A stretch of DNA of 64,000 nucleotides from positions 43,443 to 107,442 of the forward strand of contig NZ_JABEBY010000012.1 in assembly GCF_046719765.1 (NCBI RefSeq), given 5' to 3'. A model generated the notes under the pieces. That model ran no database searches, had not been told where the DNA came from, and saw only the letters and a program-made list of their open reading frames with translations. Numbering within the stretch: position 1 is the first letter of the stretch; every line of letters begins with the position of its first letter. The stretch comes from Halonotius sp046719765. Its GTDB lineage: Archaea > Halobacteriota > Halobacteria > Halobacteriales > Haloferacaceae. This document shows, piece after piece, positions 40,329 to 49,030 of the stretch. Position numbers and translations under genes: made by a program.

Positions 40329-41168
40329 ATGTCTGCTACCACCGCGAACGTTCTCTCCGAGAGTGCCCCGCTCGACCTCCGGTTTTCAGCGTCCGAGCTC
40401 GATACTGTCCGTGAGTGCCTCGTCTCGTTTATCGAGGAGACCGTCGCCGACGCCAACGCCGAGGGCGCAACGCTTGGCCTCTCAGGTGGCATCGACTCAA
40501 CGACAACCGCGTATCTCGCCGTTGAGGCACTCGGTACCGACGGCCTTCATGGACTTGTCATGCCCAGCGAGGTCAACGATCCCGACAACATGAGCGACGC
40601 CGAGCGCGTCGCCGAGGAGTTGGGCATCGAGTACGACATCATCGAGATCCAACCGATCGCCGAACAGGTCTTCGAGGCCGTCCCCAGCGCGACCGAGGAT
40701 CGGATGGCGATGGGCAACGTCTACGTTCGCACGCGGGCGGTGCTCAACTACTTTGTCGCCAACGCCGAGAATCGGGTTGTTCTCGGCACCGGCAACCGCG
40801 CGGAGGCGATGACCGGCTACTTCACGAAGTACGGCGATCAGGCCGTCGACTGCAACCCCATCGGCGGCCTCTACAAACAGCAGGTGCGACAGCTCGCCGA
40901 CTCCGTTGGCGTCCCCGCGGATCTCGTCGCCCAGACGCCGACCGCCGGCATGTGGGACGGCCAAACCGACGAGGACGAGCTTGGGCTGGATTACGACACC
41001 GTGGACGCAATTCTCGCACTCCACATCGATGGCCCGCTGTCGACGGCGGCGACGCTCCGCGCACTCGACGGCGTCGACCACGACCAGATCCGACGCGTCG
41101 AATCGCTTGTCGAAGGCAGCGAACACAAGCGTTCCATGCCGCCGGCTCCCGATCCGCTTGGGGAGTAA
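40329..41168 (+). CDS. nadE: NH3-dependent NAD+ synthetase
   Basis: A 279-residue enzyme that amidates nicotinic acid adenine dinucleotide using ammonia and ATP, the last step of NAD synthesis. The PP-loop 'LSGGIDSTTTAYL' is at residues 51-63. 'VLGTGNRAEAMTGYFTKYGDQAVDCNPIGGLYKQQVRQLA' is the family's substrate-binding stretch, and 'TPTAGMWDGQTDEDELGLDYDTVD' follows. There is no glutaminase domain, so free ammonia is the donor. The ATG at 40329 removes 15 hydrophobic upstream codons not found in relatives. Confidence 0.96.
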   Translation: MSATTANVLSESAPLDLRFSASELDTVRECLVSFIEETVADANAEGATLGLSGGIDSTTTAYLAVEALGTDGLHGLVMPSEVNDPDNMSDAERVAEELGIEYDIIEIQPIAEQVFEAVPSATEDRMAMGNVYVRTRAVLNYFVANAENRVVLGTGNRAEAMTGYFTKYGDQAVDCNPIGGLYKQQVRQLADSVGVPADLVAQTPTAGMWDGQTDEDELGLDYDTVDAILALHIDGPLSTAATLRALDGVDHDQIRRVESLVEGSEHKRSMPPAPDPLGE

Positions 41169-41276
41169 CTCCGCTGTTGTCGGCCCATCACGACTCCCCG
41201 CGCACCGAACCTCCCACCACGCTGGTAGATAGCGACGACGAAAGCTGTAAACCATCCCCTTGCTAATCGGCGGGCA

Positions 41277-41660
41277 ATGAAGGAGTACAAGATGCGCCGC
41301 GGGGAGCATCTCGATGATCGCATCCCCGACCTTGAGGCAACGATCGAATCGTACTTCGGCACCGTCACCGGCACCGAAGAACACAACGGCCACGAGCTGT
41401 ACGTTGTCGACGACCCCGACAACGCCGTCTTCAAACGCATCCTCGCGGGGGCCGCCGAGTACAGCGGCAAAAAGGACAAGATCGCCGTCCACTTCGAGGA
41501 GCGACCGGCCGAGGAGGTCATCGCCGACGGCGAGGCCGACGCCGCAGAGGAGGCCGTCTCGCTGAAAAACGAGTTCCTGCTTGAGGCGACCGGCCGTGAC
41601 GCCAAATCCCGCCGGGAGTCCCTGAAGCGAGAGGTCGAAGACGACGCCCCGGACTACTGA
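41277..41660 (+). CDS. DUF5611 family protein
   Basis: A 127-residue protein starting MKEYKMRRGEHLDDRIPDLE. The conserved core is 'ESYFGTVTGTEEHNGHELYVVDDPDNAVF', 'GAAEYSGKKDKIAVHFEERPAEEV' and 'FLLEATGRDAKSRRESLKREVEDDAPD'. This family is widespread in haloarchaea and some methanogens and has no established role. The fold appears alpha/beta with a charged C-terminal helix. It stands as a single gene between nadE and the glucokinase. Confidence 0.9.
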   Translation: MKEYKMRRGEHLDDRIPDLEATIESYFGTVTGTEEHNGHELYVVDDPDNAVFKRILAGAAEYSGKKDKIAVHFEERPAEEVIADGEADAAEEAVSLKNEFLLEATGRDAKSRRESLKREVEDDAPDY

Positions 41661-41734
41661 TCGCGCTTTGTTTTGACGCGGCACCGAGAGCAAAAACACC
41701 CTAATTAAGTGCGGTCGCTCCCCGAAGTCAGGTG

Positions 41735-42703
41735 ATGGCCGTCTACGTGGGTGTCGACCTCGGGGCGACGAACATCCGGGCTGTTGTCGCCGATAGCTCG
41801 GCGGCGATCCTGGGGAGTGCCATGGCCGAAACGCCGCGTGGGCCGACCGGGATCGCGGTCACCGAAGCCATTCTCGATGCGATCCGCGCGGCCTGCGGGC
41901 AGGCCGGCGTGACACCCGGCACCGTCACCGCCTGCGGGATCGGCTCGATCGGGCCGCTGGATCTTGCCGCTGGGGCGGTCGAAAACCCGGCGAACCTCCC
42001 GGATCGGATCGACCGCATCCCGCTTACCGGGCCGATCTCGAAGCTGTTGGCTACGGAGGATGTGTATCTGCACAACGACACCATCGCGGGCGTCATCGGC
42101 GAGCGGTTCCACAGCGAGCGCAACCCCGATGATATGGTCTACCTGACTATCTCCTCGGGGATCGGCGCGGGCGTCTGTGTCGACGGCACCGTCATCGCCG
42201 GCTGGGACGGCAACGCCGGCGAGGTCGGCCATATGACACTCGACCCACACGGGTTCATGACCTGTGGCTGTGGCCACGACGGCCACTGGGAGGCCTACTG
42301 CTCGGGTAACAACATCCCCCGCTATGCCGAACGCCTCCACGCCGAGGATCCGATCGAGACCGACCTCGCCTTCGACGATCCGGCGTTCTCGGCGGCCTCG
42401 ATCTTCGATCTTGCCGGCGAGGACGCGTTCGCCGACCACGTCATCGACCAACTCGGCCACTGGAACGCGATGGGCGTCGCCAACATCATCCACGCCTACG
42501 CGCCGCTCGTGATCAACGTCGGCGGCGCGGTCGCGCTCAACAACCCGAATCTCGTGTTGGATCCGATCCGCGACCGCCTCGATGAGATGGTGATGACGAA
42601 CATCCCCGAGGTCAATCTCACCGAACTCGGTGACGACGTGGTGGTCAAGGGTGCGGTCGCCAGCGCGCTCACCGGCGGGACGGGCGATCGCTCGAAGCTC
42701 TGA
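41735..42703 (+). CDS. glk: ROK-family glucokinase-like sugar kinase
   Basis: A 322-residue sugar kinase. The N-terminal ATP site is 'YVGVDLGATNIRAVVAD'; 'LHNDTIAGVIGERFH' holds the catalytic aspartate. 'VYLTISSGIGAGVCVDG' is followed by the zinc region 'GEVGHMTLDPHGFMTCGCGHDGHWEAYCSG'. The usual ROK motif is CxCGxxGCxE; here the third cysteine is His (CGCGHDGHWE), which may still bind zinc. Haloarchaeal glucokinases of this family feed glucose into the semi-phosphorylative pathway. A TATA-like 'cctaattaag' precedes the gene; ATG 41735 is preferred to GTG 41732. Confidence 0.9.
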   Translation: MAVYVGVDLGATNIRAVVADSSAAILGSAMAETPRGPTGIAVTEAILDAIRAACGQAGVTPGTVTACGIGSIGPLDLAAGAVENPANLPDRIDRIPLTGPISKLLATEDVYLHNDTIAGVIGERFHSERNPDDMVYLTISSGIGAGVCVDGTVIAGWDGNAGEVGHMTLDPHGFMTCGCGHDGHWEAYCSGNNIPRYAERLHAEDPIETDLAFDDPAFSAASIFDLAGEDAFADHVIDQLGHWNAMGVANIIHAYAPLVINVGGAVALNNPNLVLDPIRDRLDEMVMTNIPEVNLTELGDDVVVKGAVASALTGGTGDRSKL

Positions 42704-42811
42704 GCCGGCGTTGCTCATGATTCTCTGAGTCGGCGTCGTTCACGATTATTCATCGCTGTCCCGACTGCTGGAACCGCAACTTACCCATACGTTGAGCACA
42801 TAGACCAAGCT

Positions 42812-43138
42812 ATGTCCGACGAGAGCCTCAAATCCCGCGTTGAAACCTGGATGGTCAAACAGATGCCGATCATCCAGATGCATGGGGGGACGAGCATGGT
42901 TCGAGAGGCCGACCCCGAGACCGGCCAGGTCGTCGTCGAACTCGGCGGCACCTGCTCGGGCTGTGGGATCTCAAACGTCACCGCCCAAAACATCAAGCGC
43001 GATATGTATATGGAGTTTGAGGAGATCGAGGACGTGCAGGTCAAGGTGCCCTCGACCGGCGACACCGGCGCGGACACGGTCGAAGGCGGCCGCGGCGGCG
43101 ACGTGCAGTACTCCAACGAGTCGGCCGGCCACTTCTGA
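42812..43138 (+). CDS. NifU-like iron-sulfur carrier (C-terminal NifU domain)
   Basis: A 108-residue protein. 'IIQMHGGTSMVREADPETGQVVVELGGTCSGCGISNVTAQNIKRDM' matches the NifU C-terminal domain, with the cluster-binding CSGC motif. It lacks the IscU-type scaffold domain, so it resembles stand-alone Nfu carriers. It ends with a Gly/Asp-rich disordered tail. It probably carries iron-sulfur clusters to client proteins. No suf genes are adjacent. Bases 42704-42811 hold an imperfect 25-base direct duplication. Confidence 0.92.
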   Translation: MSDESLKSRVETWMVKQMPIIQMHGGTSMVREADPETGQVVVELGGTCSGCGISNVTAQNIKRDMYMEFEEIEDVQVKVPSTGDTGADTVEGGRGGDVQYSNESAGHF

Positions 43139-43173
43139 GTCGGCCGCGGGCCGACAACAACTGCCCCAGACAG

Positions 43174-44640
43174 CTACGACAGCGACGTTTCCAACGCGGT
43201 CGCAACGGCTCTCGCTTTCTCAGCCAGTTCCTCGGTAATCTCGCCGTTGTCGACAGCCTCGTCGAGTTCGTCGTCATCGACGCGCTCGACCGTTCCGTCA
43301 GGATATTTTAGTACGTCGACATGAAGATCGATGTACCGAACCCCGTCCGGAAAACATTCCAGCGGCGTACAGACGTTGACGTAGGTGCCGATGAGGTCGT
43401 CGTCGCGGTCGCGGTAGACGGTCGGATACCACCACCGCCCCTCCTGAAACGTTGTTGTCGCGGTGTCGCCGTCGGATCGCGGCACGTCCAACCCGTCGTA
43501 ACGGCCGCCGCCGGAAAGCTCGCGGACGAGGGTGATCGAGTCGCTATCCCGTTCGGTCACGGTGCCCTCGCCGAGGCTAAACAGCCGCCCGTCGGGTTTG
43601 CCGTGGTTGATCCCGATCTCGTCGCCGACGGTTGGCCCGAAGTTGTCGGCGACGACAGCGAAGGGAAAGTCGGCGTCGGCGTCGCCGAGGTCGGCCGTCG
43701 AACAGAGCGATTCGACGAAGTCGACCGCCGCGCTCGCGCCGTCGCTGCCGGCTTTGATCCGGTGGTGGCCGGCCATCGTGTCGGTCACCTCCCGGCGAAT
43801 CTTATCCAGGGCAAACCGTGACTCGCGGCCGAACCAACACCAGGTACCAGCCCGCTGACTCAACACCTCCTGCGGTGCAGCATCTCTGTCTACACTTCCA
43901 GCATCGCCACCAGTATCGTCAGCCAACTCCGCGGCGACTGTCTCGGCCTGCGCGGTCGCCGTCTCCAACGCTGCTCGTAGCTCCGCCATCGACGCCTCGG
44001 TGGCGGCGTGCTGCCACTGAATCCGCCAGCCGTCAGGCGCGTCGATCTCCAGCAACTCGGCCATCCCAAGGAGTTCGCGGGCGGCAGCGTCGTCATAGCT
44101 GTCGACGGTCGGTGAGCCGTCCTCCGGACGCAGCGTCACGAGGTCAGTCGAGACCCGAATCCCGCCGCCCAGTCGGCGGCGACTGTCGCTCCACGGTGGC
44201 GTCGACTCCCGTACCTGCACCCGAACCGTGTCGCCGGTGTCGACGTGGTTCTCGATCGAATCAAAGGGGAGATACCCCTCGGTCGAACCGAGATCGACGA
44301 TCGCTCCCCTGCCTGTCGTGTCGGCGACCTGGCCGTCGATGACCGCGCCGACCGGGGCCGGATCGTTCCACCAGCAGGTGTCGATCCCGATCTCAGCGAG
44401 GCGGCTCGTCACCGTCTCAACCGCCGCGGGCGCGCCGGCAACACCGACCCCCTGTCGGTCGGCGGTTGTCTCGATGGCGACATCGTGACCCCCGCTATCA
44501 AAGTCGGCGTCAAACCGGCGTTCGATCGGTGCTGAGGCGTCGACGACCGTCCAGCCGGCGTCGAGAGCCAGCTTTGTCAGCGCGGTCGTGTAGATCCCGC
44601 GGATCCGGACGCGGTGGTCGGCCGCTGTCGACTCACCCAT
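43174..44640 (-). CDS. fau1: FAU-1-like ribonuclease/RNA-binding protein (DUF402)
   Basis: A 488-residue protein. The N-terminal third shows an S1-like RNA-binding segment ('GRGAIVDLGSTEGYLPFDSIE'). A central linker is helical ('AELRAALETATAQAETVAAEL'). The C-terminal DUF402/FomD-like domain contains 'INHGKPDGRLFSLGEGTVTERDSDSITLVRE', 'WYPTVYRDRDDDLIGTYVNVCTPLECFPDGVRYIDLHVDVLKYPDG' with conserved acidic residues. This matches archaeal FAU-1, reported as an AU-rich RNA-binding, RNase E/G-like enzyme. It is convergent with the NifU gene and divergent from the Usp gene. Confidence 0.9.
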   Translation of the reverse strand: MGESTAADHRVRIRGIYTTALTKLALDAGWTVVDASAPIERRFDADFDSGGHDVAIETTADRQGVGVAGAPAAVETVTSRLAEIGIDTCWWNDPAPVGAVIDGQVADTTGRGAIVDLGSTEGYLPFDSIENHVDTGDTVRVQVRESTPPWSDSRRRLGGGIRVSTDLVTLRPEDGSPTVDSYDDAAARELLGMAELLEIDAPDGWRIQWQHAATEASMAELRAALETATAQAETVAAELADDTGGDAGSVDRDAAPQEVLSQRAGTWCWFGRESRFALDKIRREVTDTMAGHHRIKAGSDGASAAVDFVESLCSTADLGDADADFPFAVVADNFGPTVGDEIGINHGKPDGRLFSLGEGTVTERDSDSITLVRELSGGGRYDGLDVPRSDGDTATTTFQEGRWWYPTVYRDRDDDLIGTYVNVCTPLECFPDGVRYIDLHVDVLKYPDGTVERVDDDELDEAVDNGEITEELAEKARAVATALETSLS

Positions 44641-44780
44641 CGCTGCCTCCGGGCGTGTGCATACTGGATTGTAGGTGGTGACGGCGGTTGAAATGTTGTT
44701 GGTTCGGCTCTCGTCGCCGGCATTTCACGCGGTGGGATCGCGGGCAAGTTATTATGTCCCGGCGCGACGAACACTGCGAT

Positions 44781-45212
44781 ATGTACGATACTATCCTTGT
44801 TCCGACCGATGGCAGCGAGCCGGCCGGCGCGGCTGTTGCGCACGCCGTCGATCTTGCAGCCAGCTCCGGGGCGACGCTGCACGCGCTTTCGGTCGTCGAC
44901 AGCGCGGCGTACGCCTCACTCGATGTGAGCTCCGAACAGGTACTTGAGGGTCTCGAAGCCCGTGCCGGGGCGGCGACCGAAACGATCGCCGAGACCGCTG
45001 CCGACGCCGGTGTCGAGGCCGTCACCGAGGTCTCGGTCGGCTCGCCACACGAGCAGATCACCGACTACGCCGAGGCTGTCGGTGCGGATCTCATCGTCAT
45101 GGGCACCCACGGTCGCACCGGCCTCGATCGCGTCCTCTTGGGGAGTGTGACCGAACGCGTCGTCCGCGCCGCACCCTGTCCGGTGTTGACTGTGCGGGCC
45201 GCGGAGTCCTGA
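44781..45212 (+). CDS. Universal stress protein (UspA family)
   Basis: A 143-residue protein starting MYDTILVPTDGSEPAGAAVA. The ATP-binding signature 'VMGTHGRTGLDRVLLGSVTERVV' near the C-terminus marks the ATP-binding subgroup, and 'APCPVLTVR' closes the sheet. Such proteins accumulate under stress; the target is unknown. The ATG at 44781 is 31 codons inside the longest frame and matches all relatives. It lies 39 bases before the MenE-like gene. Confidence 0.95.
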   Translation: MYDTILVPTDGSEPAGAAVAHAVDLAASSGATLHALSVVDSAAYASLDVSSEQVLEGLEARAGAATETIAETAADAGVEAVTEVSVGSPHEQITDYAEAVGADLIVMGTHGRTGLDRVLLGSVTERVVRAAPCPVLTVRAAES

Positions 45213-45251
45213 GCATGCATGTACCCCCTGTCAGCCGATCGGTGATCAGCG

Positions 45252-46991
45252 ATGCGTGATTGGCTCTCCCACCGCGCGGCGGCAACCCCCGATGATCTCG
45301 CGGTGATCGACGCCGACACCGACACCCGGTGGTCATACAGCGGCCTTGACGCCGCCGTCGACGAGACCGCCGGCCGGCTGGCCAACCTCGGGGTTGCGGC
45401 CGGCGACCAGGTCGGCACCCTGCTGCCGCGAACGTTTTTGGGTGTCTGTCTCCTCCATGCGGCCCAGCGGCTCGGCGTCACGCTCGTCCCGCTGAACCAT
45501 CGGCTGACAGCGGAGGAACTTGGCGCACAGATCGACCAGTTGGATCTCACACTCGTCGTCTGTGATATCGACACCGAGCCGGCGGCCGTTGAGGCCGTCG
45601 AGGAGGTGCCGATCGCCTCGGTCGATGAGCCACAGTGGGCGGCCGTCAAATCGTTCAAGAATGTCGAGCCGGCGTCGATCGACTCTGTTGAGTGGGACCG
45701 CGAGGAGCCACAGCTGATCGTCTTCACCTCCGGTTCGACCGGTCGGCCAAAGCCGGTCGTGGTGACGATGGGGAATCTGCTTTCGGGTGCGATCGCCTCG
45801 GCGTTCCGGCTCGGTGTCGACCCCGCCGATCGCTGGCTGCTGACGCTGTCGCTGTACCACGTCGGTGGGATCGCCCCGATCTTCCGATCGACGCTGTACG
45901 GAACAGCTGTGGTTCTGCGTTCCGACTTCGATCCCGGCCAGGCCGCCGACGATCTCGATCGCTACGACGTGACGGTGGTGTCGCTGGTGCCGACGATGCT
46001 GAAAGGGATGTTGGATCGACGCGGCACGCTGTCGGATTCCCTGCGGGTCGTCTTGCTCGGCGGCGCGCCGGCCGACGACGCGCTGATACAGCGGTGTGAG
46101 AACTACTCGGTGCCGGTACATCCGACCTACGGGATGACCGAAACCGCCTCCCAGGTGGCGACCGCCCGGCCAGCCGACGCCTTCGACCAACCGGACACTG
46201 TCGGCCGCCCGCTGCTGTGGACTGCGGTGACGGTACTCGGTGCCGACGACGAGCCGGTTGCGCCCGGCGAGTCGGGCGAACTCGTCGTCAGCGGGCCGAC
46301 GGTGACGCCCGGCTACTACGGTGACGACGACCACGAGGCGTTCTGCTCGTATGGCCTCCGCACCGGCGATATCGGCTACCAAGCCGAGGACGGCTCACTG
46401 TGTGTCGTCAACCGGATCGACGACCGCATCACCAGCGGCGGGGAGACGATCGATCCGGGTGCGATCGTCGCTGTGCTCACCGACCACGCGGCGATCGAGG
46501 CGGCCGCGGTCGTTGGGGTTTCCGACGAGCAGTGGGGTGAACGCGTGACCGCCCTTGTTGTGCCCACCGACGACGACCTGTCCGCCGAGGCGGTCGATAG
46601 CCACTGCCGTGACCACCTTGCGGGGTTCAAATGCCCGAAAACGATCGTTTTCGCCGACGAGATCCCCCGAACCACCTCAGGATCGGTCGACCGACCGGCT
46701 GTCCGCGAGGTCGTGACCACAGCCATCGAGGATGGGTCAGTTACGTCAGCCCCCGACACCGGTGACGACGATGCGACTGAACCCCCAATCGAGTCGGTAG
46801 ATACAGCCGCTGTCGACGATGACGACGCCGATGCAGACGCCGATGGCGAGCCAGGAGTCGCCGCCCGCCGGCCGCCGTCGCCGATGTCGCCAGCCGAGGA
46901 GCCGACCGCGACACCAACAGATACTGAGCCCATCCCCGACGCCGAATCCGATACCGACGACGAGGCTCCCGACCGCAGCGACAGCGAGTAA
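45252..46991 (+). CDS. menE: AMP-forming acyl-CoA ligase, MenE-like, with acidic C-terminal tail
   Basis: A 579-residue protein. The adenylate-forming core includes the P-loop 'LIVFTSGSTGRPKPVVVTMGN', 'VHPTYGMTETASQVAT', 'GELVVSGPTVTPGYYG' and 'YGLRTGDIGYQAEDGSLCVVNRIDDRI'. Relatives activate o-succinylbenzoate in menaquinone synthesis, but no other men gene is here, so the substrate is not certain. The usual final lysine motif (PRTxSGK) reads 'PRTTSGSVDRPAVRE': Ser replaces Lys. After the core comes a tail of about 85 residues rich in Asp, Pro and Thr with no fold. Confidence 0.85.
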   Translation: MRDWLSHRAAATPDDLAVIDADTDTRWSYSGLDAAVDETAGRLANLGVAAGDQVGTLLPRTFLGVCLLHAAQRLGVTLVPLNHRLTAEELGAQIDQLDLTLVVCDIDTEPAAVEAVEEVPIASVDEPQWAAVKSFKNVEPASIDSVEWDREEPQLIVFTSGSTGRPKPVVVTMGNLLSGAIASAFRLGVDPADRWLLTLSLYHVGGIAPIFRSTLYGTAVVLRSDFDPGQAADDLDRYDVTVVSLVPTMLKGMLDRRGTLSDSLRVVLLGGAPADDALIQRCENYSVPVHPTYGMTETASQVATARPADAFDQPDTVGRPLLWTAVTVLGADDEPVAPGESGELVVSGPTVTPGYYGDDDHEAFCSYGLRTGDIGYQAEDGSLCVVNRIDDRITSGGETIDPGAIVAVLTDHAAIEAAAVVGVSDEQWGERVTALVVPTDDDLSAEAVDSHCRDHLAGFKCPKTIVFADEIPRTTSGSVDRPAVREVVTTAIEDGSVTSAPDTGDDDATEPPIESVDTAAVDDDDADADADGEPGVAARRPPSPMSPAEEPTATPTDTEPIPDAESDTDDEAPDRSDSE

Positions 46992-47042
46992 CCACCGGCG
47001 GAAACCGAAACCCACACCCTGGGTCGTCGACACCGATTGGGT

Positions 47043-47600
47043 ATGCAGGGTTCACAGGCGGTCGTCGTGCTTCGGTACGGCCACCGGCCCGGACGGGACG
47101 ACCGGATGACGACCCACGTCGGCCTCACGGCTCGCGCCCTCGGCGCGGATCGGGTCGTGCTTCCCGACAACGCCACGCAGGCCGCCGAGACGGTCGCCGA
47201 CATCACCGACCGCTTCGGCGGCCCCTTCGAGATCGAGCAAACCGACAGTCAGGCGGCGGTCGTCCGCAACTGGGATGGGCCGGTCGTCCATCTCACGATG
47301 TACGGGCTGCCGATCCAGGATGTCGAAGGTGAGATCCGGGCGGCTGTCGACACCGACCCGCTACTTGTCGTCGTTGGCGGCGAGAAGGTGCCCTTCGATC
47401 TCTATGAACACGCCGACTGGAACGTTGGGGTGACCAATCAACCCCACTCGGAGGTCGCCGGGCTGGCGGTGTTTTTGGATCGGTTCTTCGAAGGTCGAGA
47501 GCTGCGCCAGGAGTGGGCTGACGCCGACCGCACGGTGATTCCGAAAGCGACCGGCAAGAAGGTTGTTTCACCCGACGAATCCGGTGACGACGGCGCGTAA
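47043..47600 (+). CDS. trm56: tRNA (cytidine(56)-2'-O)-methyltransferase
   Basis: A 185-residue SPOUT-type enzyme starting MQGSQAVVVLRYGHRPGRDDR. The conserved archaeal Trm56 (aTrm56) motifs are 'RYGHRPGRDDRMTTHVGLTARALGAD', 'NWDGPVVHLTMYGLPIQDV' and 'LLVVVGGEKVPFDLYEHADWNVGVTNQPHSEVAGLAVFLDRF', forming the knotted SAM site. It methylates C56 in the tRNA T-loop. A TATA-like box is not evident; it follows the ligase by 51 bases and may share its transcript. An upstream TTG is not preferred. Confidence 0.95.
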   Translation: MQGSQAVVVLRYGHRPGRDDRMTTHVGLTARALGADRVVLPDNATQAAETVADITDRFGGPFEIEQTDSQAAVVRNWDGPVVHLTMYGLPIQDVEGEIRAAVDTDPLLVVVGGEKVPFDLYEHADWNVGVTNQPHSEVAGLAVFLDRFFEGRELRQEWADADRTVIPKATGKKVVSPDESGDDGA

Positions 47601-47639
47601 GTTGGGGCTGACGGGGCGACCACGCCCGTTCTACCACAA

Positions 47640-48917
47640 TCACGCCCGATCGACCGTGTAGTCGCTGGGTTTCGACACGTATCGATAGTCGACCAGCTCC
47701 TTTTTTGCTGCTTCCGCGTCGTTGTTGAGGTGTGATTTGAGGAAGGATGCGAGCTTGTAGGCCTCGGAGTCCTCGTCGGCTGTGTCGAGGACGGCGTCGA
47801 CCTTCTCCTCTAACTTTGCGTGATCGATGTTGGTCAAACTCGCCGTTGCGATCGTCCGGAGATACGCGTCGTCGTCTGCTAATGCATCCAGCAGGGTGTC
47901 GACCGCGATATCGGTCTCGCTTTCGAGTTGACCCAACAACCATGCGGCGTTCCGCTTTTCGGCGTTTCGGGGTGCCTCGGAGACGATCGTCGCAAACTCC
48001 GCGGAGACCTCCGTCGAGATCTCCTCGTCGATCTGTTCGATCGTGCGCTGTCGCACCGAGTGGCCGTCCTCGAAGTCGGCCTCTCTGAACGTCGTCATGA
48101 CACCCTCGGCGGCCTCCTGTCGCAGCGTCTCGTTGTCATCGGCATCCAGCTTGTCGACGACAACGTCGATCGTATCCTGGGCCCCGAACTTACCGATCTC
48201 GCTGATCACGTGTTCCTTGAGCGTCTCATCGGAGCTACGGGAGGCGGTCAACAACGCCTCGTAGGCGGCACTGCTGCCGATCTTGACCAATGCCTCGACG
48301 GCGGCCTCCTTGACCCGCTCGACCTGTTTGCTTTTTGTTGTGCCCTTGTATTTCTCGTTGTCGAGCCGGAGGTGCTCCTGGATCGGCGTCACAAACCGTT
48401 CGTCGCCAACGTTACCACCCTCCTCGATGGCTCGCCGGAGCACGCGCATGTTCTCCTCGCGGATGATCGTCGTTCGGAGCTTCTCGATCGTATTTCGGCT
48501 TCGCACCCGTCCGAAACCGGCGACCGCAAGAAACCGAAGCGGCGCGCGGGGTTTGGCGTGCCACTTGGTGAGGATCAGCGGGTATGGGGTGCCGGTCGGG
48601 GTTGATTGTGGTTCGGTCTCCAACCGTGTAATGATGGTATCGATGGTTGATTCATCGACCGCAAGGAGCACGTTGAGAACGGTTGCCCGAACGTCATCGC
48701 TGGGATCGTTCAACACCGATTCGACGAGCGCCTGCTGGTGCTGTGGTGTGATCTCCTCTTTGAACCCCTCGATCGACTCAGACAGGACGCCGGCGGCCCC
48801 AAACCGAACGTTTTCGTTGTTGTGATTTCGGATATACGCGATCAGCCTGCCGTACTCTCCCCGGTTGGAGAGCGCGTAGAGCTGATCCGTGTTCCGTGGA
48901 GCGGGGCGGCCAGCCAT
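47640..48917 (-). CDS. HEAT-repeat protein
   Basis: A 425-residue all-helical protein. Paired helices of about 30-40 residues repeat along its length, for example 'NENVRFGAAGVLSESIEGFK', 'SDDVRATVLNVLLAV', 'KEHVISEIGKFG' and 'DAYLRTIATASLTNIDHAKL'. These are typical armadillo/HEAT-type units for protein binding. There is no catalytic domain or membrane segment. It is divergent from tfe across 113 bases and convergent with trm56. Partner unknown. Confidence 0.88.
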   Translation of the reverse strand: MAGRPAPRNTDQLYALSNRGEYGRLIAYIRNHNNENVRFGAAGVLSESIEGFKEEITPQHQQALVESVLNDPSDDVRATVLNVLLAVDESTIDTIITRLETEPQSTPTGTPYPLILTKWHAKPRAPLRFLAVAGFGRVRSRNTIEKLRTTIIREENMRVLRRAIEEGGNVGDERFVTPIQEHLRLDNEKYKGTTKSKQVERVKEAAVEALVKIGSSAAYEALLTASRSSDETLKEHVISEIGKFGAQDTIDVVVDKLDADDNETLRQEAAEGVMTTFREADFEDGHSVRQRTIEQIDEEISTEVSAEFATIVSEAPRNAEKRNAAWLLGQLESETDIAVDTLLDALADDDAYLRTIATASLTNIDHAKLEEKVDAVLDTADEDSEAYKLASFLKSHLNNDAEAAKKELVDYRYVSKPSDYTVDRA

Positions 48918-49030
48918 TGTGGGATGGTACTACTGACTTTGATAAAAATATACTGTTCGCTGGTGTCATGAGTGGCGGCCGGTTTCGCCAGTCGGAGCTT
49001 TTAACCGAGTTCACCGCCGATCATTCCCCA

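Noticed and set aside
40268..40400. Short frame from an ATG at 40268 before nadE
   Set aside because: It overlaps nadE out of frame, and its codon use within nadE is that of a shadow.
45197..45212. Possible fusion of the universal stress protein and MenE-like ligase into one transcript product
   Set aside because: Clear stop at 45212 and a separate ATG at 45252; they are only neighbours.
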